Source of the DNA: an uncultured Mailhella sp.
GTDB taxonomy: Bacteria > Desulfobacterota > Desulfovibrionia > Desulfovibrionales > Desulfovibrionaceae
Direction of reading: 5' to 3'
Assembly: GCA_905192935.1 (NCBI GenBank)
Contig: CAJJMX010000035.1
Location: forward strand, 1-12,441
Length of the DNA stretch: 12,441 nt
The notes under the pieces were generated by a model. That model did no database searches. It saw nothing but the letters and a program-made list of their open reading frames with translations, and was not told the origin of the DNA. The translations under genes and the position numbers were made by a program. Positions within the stretch are counted from its first letter, which is position 1. Every line of letters starts with the position of its first letter. Below, piece after piece: positions 1 through 5,780 of this stretch.

Positions 1-104
1 ATGTCGAGATCTACGGCGCCGCCCTTGACGATCAGCTGAACGAACACGGCTACATCATTCCCGGACTCGGCGACGCGGGCGACCGCATCTTCGGCACGAA
101 GTAA
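1..104 (+). CDS. upp: Uracil phosphoribosyltransferase, C-terminal end (partial)
   Basis: Only the last 33 codons are present; the gene enters from the left edge and stops with TAA at 102-104. The visible peptide contains GYIIPGLGDAGDRIFGTK, which matches the highly conserved C-terminus of uracil phosphoribosyltransferase. In this family the PGLGDAGD stretch forms part of the uracil pocket. The enzyme joins uracil to PRPP to give UMP in the cytoplasm (pyrimidine salvage). An intrinsic terminator follows about 70 bases downstream, so upp ends its transcription unit here. Identification rests on this tail alone, but the tail is distinctive. Confidence 0.93.
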   Translation, partial: VEIYGAALDDQLNEHGYIIPGLGDAGDRIFGTK

Positions 105-176
105 CGTGCCGGACACGGAACCGGAAATCCGGCGTCCGTTCCCGCATGCCCCGCAGAAACGACACTCCGTCATCAG

Positions 177-207
177 GCCCGGAAGGCTTTTCCTTCCGGG
201 CTTTTTT
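177..207 (+). terminator. Intrinsic terminator after upp
   Basis: A perfect 10 bp stem (GCCCGGAAGG at 177-186 with CCTTCCGGGC at 192-201), a 5-base loop, and six T residues at 202-207. It is a textbook Rho-independent terminator about 70 bases after the upp stop. Confidence 0.93.
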
Positions 208-522
208 CGTCAGACGGCCGCCCCCTCCGGCTCCGTCGCCAAAGCTTCCCAAAATTCTTCTCCCGCTGAAAAGCGGAACAGGCAAAACGTCAGTGCCAGC
301 ACGCTCCGCCCGGAGAGCTTCGCCCGGGTCCCGGCAAAAGCTGCCGCTCCCCCGACGGAAGCCGGCTGTTGACGCGTCCGTTTCCGCCACTTAAAAAGAA
401 AAGCACCGCATCCGGGAATGTTCCGCCGCAGACGAAGGTCCCTTCTTTCTCATCACGGCAGTCCATGTTGTCGTCTCCCGTCTTCCCCGAAGCGCGGAAC
501 CAACTTTTACAGGCAGGTCTGC
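208..522 (+). other. Intergenic region upstream of the glycosyltransferase
   Basis: This 315 bp gap lies between the upp terminator and the glycosyltransferase start. Open frames crossing it are arginine/proline-rich, with no recognisable domain, and look like high-GC noise. The one supported element is a promoter candidate at 369-397. The glycosyltransferase frame stays open back to 418, but that extra arginine- and serine-rich stretch does not look like protein of this family. Confidence 0.6.
369..397 (+). promoter_or_regulatory. Candidate sigma-70 promoter for the glycosyltransferase gene
   Basis: TTGACG (369-374), a 17-base spacer, then TAAAAA (392-397). It has five of six -35 matches and four of six -10 matches at the optimal spacing. 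The predicted start near 404 leaves a leader of about 120 bases. It was found by eye and is not proven. Confidence 0.45.
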
Positions 523-1551
523 ATGGCACGTTATTCTTCCACAATAAGCAACAAGCACATGGTCGCCGTGCGCTTCAGCTCCCTGGGCGACGTGGTGCTC
601 ACCACGGGCGTTCTTCTCGACTGGCACGAAAAGCACGGAACCATGTTCACGGTCATCACCAAAGAAGCCTTCGAGCCCGTCTTCAACCACAATCCCGCCG
701 TGCTCAACGTCATAGGCTTCGACGAAAACGATCTGCACGGTCAGACGCAGGCCATGAACTTCCGCGGCCTCATGGAAAAGTACCGCAACTCCCCCCTGCT
801 CGACCTGCACCGCAACATCCGTTCCGCCATGCTGGCGCGCATCTGGCGCGACGCCATCATCTGCTACAGCAAGATGTCTCTGGCCCGCCGCATCTTCCTG
901 TGGAGCAAGGGACGCTTCTTCGGGGAGGAGCTGCGCCGCTACAACGTTCCGCAGCGCTACGCCATCGGGCTCTACGACAAAAAGGACGTGCCTTCCGCCT
1001 CGGAACTTCGTCCCCGCATCTTTCTCACGCAGGACGAAAAAGTGCGGGCCGAAGAACTGCTCGCCCCGCTTCATGCCGACGGCGAACCCGTCGTGGCGCT
1101 GCATCCCTTTGCCACGCATGAGGCCAAGACCTGGCCCATGGACGTGTGGCTGCGCTTTGCCTCCATGCTCGAGGAGGCAGGCATAGGATATTTCTGGGTG
1201 GGACAGGGCGAAGGGCTGCCCGAAAAGGAAGAAGCCCGCAGCTTCGTCAACAAGACGGCCCTGCGCGAACTGTTCGCCCTCATCTCTGCCGCCGACGTGC
1301 TCGTCACCGGCGACTCCGGCCCCATGCACATCGCCACGGCCGTGGATACGCCCGCCCTTGCCATGTTCGGCCCCACCTGCCGGGAATGGGGATTCTTTCC
1401 TTCCGGCGAGAAGGACCGCGTGGTGCAGCTTGCCATGGCCTGCCGTCCCTGCTCGCTGCACGGGTCGGGCTCCTGCCCGAAAGGCAACGCCTGCATCATG
1501 GGGATCACTCCGGAGAGCGTGCTCGAAGAGCTCAAGGACATGCTCGCCTAG
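523..1551 (+). CDS. Glycosyltransferase family 9 (heptosyltransferase-like)
   Basis: A 342-residue protein of the ADP-heptose:LPS heptosyltransferase family (GT9), which adds sugars to the lipopolysaccharide inner core at the cytoplasmic face of the inner membrane. The N-terminus carries the family motif RFSSLGDVVLTT (about residues 17-28). The C-terminal half has the nucleotide-sugar site, GDSGPMHIATAVDTPALAMF, starting at about residue 263. A cysteine cluster near the C-terminus (C307, C310, C318, C324) resembles the CxPC...CP...C pattern common in GT9. I chose ATG 523 because AGGCAGG lies 5 bases before it; ATG 559, just before the first motif, is the alternative. The length is normal for GT9. 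No terminator is evident before hynB. Exact acceptor and donor (heptose I, II or another) cannot be read from sequence. Confidence 0.88.
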   Translation: MARYSSTISNKHMVAVRFSSLGDVVLTTGVLLDWHEKHGTMFTVITKEAFEPVFNHNPAVLNVIGFDENDLHGQTQAMNFRGLMEKYRNSPLLDLHRNIRSAMLARIWRDAIICYSKMSLARRIFLWSKGRFFGEELRRYNVPQRYAIGLYDKKDVPSASELRPRIFLTQDEKVRAEELLAPLHADGEPVVALHPFATHEAKTWPMDVWLRFASMLEEAGIGYFWVGQGEGLPEKEEARSFVNKTALRELFALISAADVLVTGDSGPMHIATAVDTPALAMFGPTCREWGFFPSGEKDRVVQLAMACRPCSLHGSGSCPKGNACIMGITPESVLEELKDMLA

Positions 1552-1667
1552 AGGCGCGGCAAGACGAAGAAAAAGACTGTCATCTCCCGCACTTGCCGAA
1601 CATGACGGGCGAAGTGTGGAACCATGTGATTTTTCTATCATTTCTTCGAGAAAAAGATTCTCTTCGG

Positions 1668-1696
1668 TTGACCTGCCCCTTCTCTGATGCTAGAGT
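1668..1696 (+). promoter_or_regulatory. Candidate sigma-70 promoter of hynBA (extended -10)
   Basis: TTGACC (1668-1673), a 17-base spacer, then TAGAGT (1691-1696), preceded by TGC so that it forms an extended -10 element. The predicted start at about 1703 gives a leader of about 130 bases to hynB. A nearby TGGAAC/GATT pair at 1617-1631 is too poor for a sigma-54 site. Confidence 0.55.
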
Positions 1697-1723
1697 GGGG
1701 TATAAAGTAATATCAGAAGAAGC

Positions 1724-1741
1724 TCATGCGTCAGCGCATGA
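1724..1741 (+). repeat. Inverted repeat / hairpin in the hynB leader
   Basis: Perfect 7 bp arms TCATGCG (1724-1730) and CGCATGA (1735-1741) around a TCAG loop. It lies about 20 bases after the predicted transcription start and about 90 bases before hynB. There is no T-run after it, so it is not a terminator. It could be an operator, a 5' stabilising hairpin, or chance. Confidence 0.5.
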
Positions 1742-1831
1742 CTTGTTCTTTTATCGGCAAAAGCCGCGACCTTCCCGCCGCCATGGAAGCCTTCGCGGAA
1801 AAATCCTGTCTATCAGCGCCAGGAGGGCCTT

Positions 1832-2782
1832 ATGCAAATCTCCATTGGTCTGGGGAAAGAAGGCGCGGAAGAACGCCTTGAAAAACGTGGCGTCTCGCGT
1901 CGCGACTTTCTGAAATTCTGTTCTACTGTGGCTGTGGCCATGGGCATGGGGCCCACGTTTGCCCCCGCCATGGCCAAGGCGCTCACGTCCGCCTCGCGTC
2001 CCGCCGTCATCTATCTGCACGACGCGGAATGCACGGGCTGCACGGAAGCGCTTCTGCGCGCCAGCAAGCCCTTCATCGACGAGCTCATCCTCGATACCAT
2101 TTCCCTCGACTATCAGGAAACCATCATGGCCGCTGCCGGTGAGGCCGCGGAAGACGCCCTTCATCAGGCCATGAAGAACCCCAACGGCTATGTCTGTGTC
2201 GTGGAAGGTGCCATCCCCACCGCCATGGACGGCCTGTACGGCACCATCGGCGGCCGGACCATGTACGCCATCAACAAGGAAGTGCTGCCCGGAGCCAAGG
2301 CCGTCATTTCCTACGGCACCTGCGCCTGCTTCGGCGGCATCCCGTCGGCCGCCCCCAATCCTTCCGGCTGCAAGGGCGTGAACGACTGCTTCGCCGATCT
2401 CGGCATCAAGGCCATCAACGTTCCCGGCTGCCCCCCGAATCCGCTGAATCTCATCGGCACCATTGCCGCCGTGCTCTCCGGCGTGAAGCTCGAGCTCGAC
2501 AAGCTGAACCGTCCTCTGGCCTTCTACGGTCATACGGTGCATGAGCTGTGTGAACGTCTTCCCCACTTTGAAGCCGGTGAATTCGCTCCCTCCTTCGATT
2601 CCGAAGAGGCCCGCAAGGGCTGGTGCCTCTACAAGCTCGGCTGCAAGGGCCCGGTGACCTACAACAACTGCCCCAAGGCCCTGTTCAACGACGTGAACTG
2701 GCCCGTGGCCGCCGGACATCCCTGCATCGGCTGTTCCGAACCGAACTTCTGGGACAAGCTGACCCCCTTCTATGAAAACTAG
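1832..2782 (+). CDS. hynB: Periplasmic [NiFe] hydrogenase, small (Fe-S) subunit
   Basis: A 316-residue electron-transfer subunit of the periplasmic uptake hydrogenase; it passes electrons from the NiFe site through three Fe-S clusters, normally to cytochrome c3. Residues 22-30 (SRRDFLKFC) are a Tat twin-arginine signal, with likely cleavage after AKA at 48-50. Proximal [4Fe-4S] ligands are C67, C70, C164 and C200. The distal cluster ligands are H237, C240, C265 and C271. The medial cluster has C280, C298 and C301, with P291 where a fourth cysteine would sit, which indicates a [3Fe-4S] cluster as in standard Desulfovibrio enzymes. The two extra cysteines of O2-tolerant enzymes are absent. AGGAGG at 1821-1826 is well placed for ATG 1832. 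Only 14 bases separate it from hynA, so the two form an operon. Length is normal. HynB/HynA naming follows D. vulgaris; some papers swap the letters. Confidence 0.97.
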   Translation: MQISIGLGKEGAEERLEKRGVSRRDFLKFCSTVAVAMGMGPTFAPAMAKALTSASRPAVIYLHDAECTGCTEALLRASKPFIDELILDTISLDYQETIMAAAGEAAEDALHQAMKNPNGYVCVVEGAIPTAMDGLYGTIGGRTMYAINKEVLPGAKAVISYGTCACFGGIPSAAPNPSGCKGVNDCFADLGIKAINVPGCPPNPLNLIGTIAAVLSGVKLELDKLNRPLAFYGHTVHELCERLPHFEAGEFAPSFDSEEARKGWCLYKLGCKGPVTYNNCPKALFNDVNWPVAAGHPCIGCSEPNFWDKLTPFYEN

Positions 2783-2796
2783 CGAGTAATGCCACC

Positions 2797-4476
2797 ATGA
2801 GCGAAGCAAAAACTACTCCCCAGAGTTCCTATACCGGGCCCATCGTGGTGGACCCGCTTACCCGTATCGAGGGCCATCTCCGCATTGAGGTGGAAGTCGA
2901 GAACGGACGGGTCAAGGATGCCAGAAGCTGCTCCACCCTGTTCCGCGGACTGGAAACCATCCTGAAGGGCCGCGATCCCCGCGATGCCCAGTTCTTCTCC
3001 GGCCGCACCTGCGGCGTGTGCACCTACACCCACTCCCTGGCGTCCACCCGTGCTCTCGAAGACGCCATGAAGATCGAAATTCCCGTCAATGCCACGCTGA
3101 TCCGCAATCTCGTGCTCGGCATGCAGAATCTGCACGACCATGTGGTGCACTTCTATCACCTCCACGCCCTCGACTTCGTGGACGTGGCTGCGGCGCTCAA
3201 GGCCGATCCGGCCAAGGCCGCCAAGCTGAACGCCTCCATTTCTCCCCGTCCCACGAGCGAGGATGAACTGCGCGCCGTTCAGGCCAAGGTCAAGGCTCTT
3301 GTGGAAAGCGGTCAGCTCGGCCCCTTCACCAACGCCTACTTCCTCGGCGGACATCCTTCCTACTATCTGGACCCCGAAGCCAACCTCGTGGCCACGGCCC
3401 ACTATCTGGAAGCCCTTCGCGTCCAGGTGGAGATCGCCCGTGCCACGGCCGTGTTCGGCGCCAAGAACCCCCATCCTCAGTTCCTCATCGCGGGCGGCGT
3501 GACCTGCTACAACGCCCTGCGCCCCGACACCATCGCCCAGTTCAAGGCGCTCTATCAGAAGGCCCGCGCCTTCGTGGAGCAGGTGTACATTCCCGACCTT
3601 CTGCTCGTGGCGGGTGCCTACAAGGACTGGGCCTCCATCGGCGGCGGCGTTTCCGACTACATGGACTTCGGCGAATTCCCGGGCAAGGAACGCGATCTCA
3701 CCACCCGCTGGCTCAAGCCCGGCGTCATCTACAACCGCGACCTCAGCACGGTGCTGCCCTTCGATCCCTCGAAGATTTCCGAGCACGTCCGTCACAGCTG
3801 GTTTGAAGGCGACGAAGCCCGCGCTCCCTATCAGGGCGTGACCGATCCCCGCTTCACCAGAATCGGCGACCCCGACCGCTACTCCTGGATGAAGGCCCCG
3901 CGCTATGACGGCCATGCCATTGAGACCGGTCCTCTTGCGCAGATGCTCATTTCCTATGCTCAGGGCGACAAGCTCGTCACCGACACCGTGAACACGGTGC
4001 TGAAGGCCCTGAACGTCGGTCCCGAAGCCCTGTTCTCCACCCTCGGCCGCACCGCCGCCCGCGGCGTGGAAGCCGTGGTCGTGGCCAACGGCGTCGGTGA
4101 ATGGCTCCAGCAGCTTGAAGACAACATCGCCAAGGGCGACAACAAGATCTGCATCAACACCGAAGTGCCCAAGAACGCCGAAGGCGTGGGCTTCGTTCAC
4201 GCGCCCCGCGGCGGCCTGTCGCACTGGATGGTCATCGAAAACGGCAAGATCGCCAACTTCCAGATGGTGGTGCCCTCCACTTGGAACCTCGGACCGCGCT
4301 GCGCCGAAGGCAAGCTCTCCGCTGTGGAAGCGGCCCTCGTCGGCACGCCCGTGGCCGATCCCAAGCGTCCCGTGGAAATCCTGCGCACCGTGCATTCCTT
4401 CGACCCGTGCATCGCCTGCGGCGTGCACGTCATCGACGGCCGCACCAATCAGGGCTATGACTTCAAGGTCCTGTAG
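2797..4476 (+). CDS. hynA: Periplasmic [NiFe] hydrogenase, large (catalytic) subunit precursor
   Basis: A 559-residue catalytic subunit that binds the Ni-Fe(CN)2CO centre and splits or forms H2. The first nickel motif is RTCGVC with C72 and C75; the second is DPCIACGVH with C538 and C541. H544 is the last residue of the mature protein, leaving a 15-residue tail (VIDGRTNQGYDFKVL) for the protease to remove. E25 in the RIEGHL motif corresponds to the proton-gate glutamate. V74 and L122 occupy the gas-channel positions known from D. fructosovorans and are unchanged. It has no signal peptide and would be exported as a complex with HynB. The start ATG has only a weak, distant Shine-Dalgarno (GAG about 10 bases upstream), so coupling to hynB translation is likely. 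A strong terminator begins 17 bases after the stop. Confidence 0.97.
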   Translation: MSEAKTTPQSSYTGPIVVDPLTRIEGHLRIEVEVENGRVKDARSCSTLFRGLETILKGRDPRDAQFFSGRTCGVCTYTHSLASTRALEDAMKIEIPVNATLIRNLVLGMQNLHDHVVHFYHLHALDFVDVAAALKADPAKAAKLNASISPRPTSEDELRAVQAKVKALVESGQLGPFTNAYFLGGHPSYYLDPEANLVATAHYLEALRVQVEIARATAVFGAKNPHPQFLIAGGVTCYNALRPDTIAQFKALYQKARAFVEQVYIPDLLLVAGAYKDWASIGGGVSDYMDFGEFPGKERDLTTRWLKPGVIYNRDLSTVLPFDPSKISEHVRHSWFEGDEARAPYQGVTDPRFTRIGDPDRYSWMKAPRYDGHAIETGPLAQMLISYAQGDKLVTDTVNTVLKALNVGPEALFSTLGRTAARGVEAVVVANGVGEWLQQLEDNIAKGDNKICINTEVPKNAEGVGFVHAPRGGLSHWMVIENGKIANFQMVVPSTWNLGPRCAEGKLSAVEAALVGTPVADPKRPVEILRTVHSFDPCIACGVHVIDGRTNQGYDFKVL

Positions 4477-4493
4477 CGCTCACTGAAACATGC

Positions 4494-4524
4494 AAGGGGA
4501 GGACGGCTCGTCCTCCCCTTTTTT
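4494..4524 (+). terminator. Strong intrinsic terminator after hynA
   Basis: A perfect 12 bp stem, AAGGGGAGGACG (4494-4505) with CGTCCTCCCCTT (4509-4520), a 3-base loop, and a T-run through 4524. It should end most hynBA transcription before the protease gene. Confidence 0.93.
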
Positions 4525-4854
4525 CGTGTCCGGGCAAGGAGAAACAAGAACGGCGGACAGCGCAGTCTGCTCACGGGCCGCGACCTGAACACGGATGCCC
4601 TTGTCCGTTTCGTCCGCTCCTTTCTGTCCTGCCGATGGCAGGTCATGTCTCCCCTGACAAAAAACATGCCGCGGCGACGAACCGGACAAAACACGGCTCG
4701 CCCATGCAGAGCGGCTATGCACGCACCGGCCTGCCTTCACAGATTTCCCGGAGCACGGCAGGACTCGAGCCTTTTTCAGGCATCCGTCTTTCCGGCAGCT
4801 CCGTCCCCCTTTTCAGGCCGCGGAAGCCCGCTTTCCGGCCTTTTCGAGAGCATT
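4525..4854 (+). other. Gene-free gap between hynA terminator and the protease gene
   Basis: 330 bp with no convincing gene. Open frames on both strands are arginine/serine/proline-rich and match nothing I recognise. A 6 bp hairpin, CCTGCC (4628-4633) with GGCAGG (4637-4642), has no T-run. I could not find a -35/-10 pair I would defend, so the protease promoter is unidentified. Confidence 0.5.
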
Positions 4855-5334
4855 ATGGAACGTATTCTCATTCTTGGCGTAGGCAACATTCTTTTCACCG
4901 ATGAAGGCATAGGCGTGCGCACCCTTGAATGGCTTCAGGAGCACTACGTCTTTCCCGAAAACGTCACGCTGGTGGACGGCGGTACGCTGGGCATGGGACT
5001 CATGGACGCGCTTCTGCAATGCGACCGCGTCTATGTACTGGACGCCGTGCTCGGAGGAGACCGTCCCGGAAGCATCTACCGTCTCACGGATGAAGACCTC
5101 AAAAAAAGCATGAGCTTCCGCGATTCGCTGCATCAGACCGATCTTGTGGACACGCTCATTTACTGCGACATCCTCGGACACAGGCCGGAAGGCGTGGTGT
5201 TCGGCATGGAACCTTCCGATTACAACACCATGGAGCTCGGCCTCTCTGACGTGTGCCAGGCGGCCGTGCCCGCGCTCGCGCAGAGGCTTGTGGATGAACT
5301 GAACGCCATGGGCATGAACATCGCCGGGCGCTGA
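4855..5334 (+). CDS. Hydrogenase maturation endopeptidase (HyaD/HybD family)
   Basis: A 159-residue cytoplasmic protease of peptidase family M52. It removes the C-terminal tail of the [NiFe] large subunit after nickel insertion, which closes the active site. The N-terminus ILGVGNILFTDEGIGV is the family signature. E17, D63 and H93 fall almost exactly at the nickel-binding positions of E. coli HybD (E16, D62, H93). I chose ATG 4855 because the conserved domain begins there and GAGAG lies 4 bases before it. The frame stays open to 4645, but the added 70 residues are unlike the family. Its likely substrate is HynA, two genes upstream, which has the expected tail after H544. A strong terminator follows. 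Symbol left empty because Desulfovibrio naming (hynC or hynD) is inconsistent. Confidence 0.93.
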   Translation: MERILILGVGNILFTDEGIGVRTLEWLQEHYVFPENVTLVDGGTLGMGLMDALLQCDRVYVLDAVLGGDRPGSIYRLTDEDLKKSMSFRDSLHQTDLVDTLIYCDILGHRPEGVVFGMEPSDYNTMELGLSDVCQAAVPALAQRLVDELNAMGMNIAGR

Positions 5335-5375
5335 GTCCGTCTTTCCGCCCGTCATCTTCCGGCAGACAGATGTCG

Positions 5376-5415
5376 AAGCCTCGCCTTCCGCCGCCGCGGA
5401 AAACGAGGCTTTTTT
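5376..5415 (+). terminator. Intrinsic terminator after the protease gene
   Basis: The outer stem AAGCCTCG (5376-5383) pairs with CGAGGCTT (5404-5411). The inner stem TTCCGC (5386-5391) pairs with GCGGAA (5396-5401) around a 4-base loop. Six T residues follow at 5410-5415, the first two also paired. Confidence 0.88.
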
Positions 5416-5755
5416 CATGCCCTGTTTTCGGCGTTCAGCTTCGAGACTCCTCGCGACCGATACCGCCCGCCTTCGACGCCCCCTCTTTGACGGAGGCTTC
5501 TTCCTGCCCGGTACGGCTCCATGACTTCTTCTCAGGGAACGACCTCTTTTCCAGCTTTCCCGGACGTGTCCTCTTCCCCCTTCAGCAGAAACGCCCTGCC
5601 TCTTCAGCTTCGCGCACTTTTCGGCAGGTCGACTTCCTGAAAAAATGGACACCTCATTCAAGGCGCCTCTCCGTCGTTTTCACGTTCTTTTTCTCAAATC
5701 CCAGTCGTTGACTCGGAATTACCTTTCCGAGGCCTCAAACACTCTCCTCCACCCG
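5416..5755. other. Gene-free gap between convergent transcription units
   Basis: About 340 bp between the protease terminator on the plus strand and the comEC 3' end on the minus strand. Open frames here are low-complexity (Arg, Ser, Pro, Phe) and unrecognisable. The only structure noted is an inverted repeat, CTCGGAA (5712-5718) with TTCCGAG (5725-5731), with no T-run on either strand. Confidence 0.5.
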
Positions 5756-5780
5756 AAAAACACCGAACTCATCACGGCGT
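5756..5780 (-). terminator. Possible weak terminator of comEC
   Basis: On the minus strand, ACGCCG (5780-5775) can pair with CGGTGT (5765-5760), including one G-U pair, around a 9-base loop; the strand then reads TTTTT (5760-5756). The stem overlaps the last base of the comEC stop codon. It is a short stem with a large loop, so efficiency is doubtful. Confidence 0.4.

Noticed and set aside
1617..1631. Possible sigma-54 promoter upstream of hynB
   Set aside because: TGGAAC with GATT at the -12 position lacks the conserved GC of TTGC; the sigma-70-like pair at 1668-1696 is far better.
391..1641. 416-codon open frame on the minus strand opposite the glycosyltransferase
   Set aside because: It is the antisense of a clear GT9 gene; its composition (His/Gly/Val/Glu-rich) and lack of motifs mark it as a high-GC shadow.
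2779..4428. 549-codon open frame on the minus strand opposite hynA
   Set aside because: The plus strand is unambiguous hydrogenase large subunit; the antisense is Gly/His/Val-rich without any recognisable domain.
4645..4854. 70-residue N-terminal extension of the hydrogenase protease
   Set aside because: The family begins at MERILILGVGN; the upstream residues are Arg/Pro/Ser-rich and lie beyond a good ribosome site at 4855.
5712..5731. Inverted repeat near the comEC 3' end as a terminator
   Set aside because: The 7 bp arms are perfect but no T-run follows on either strand.
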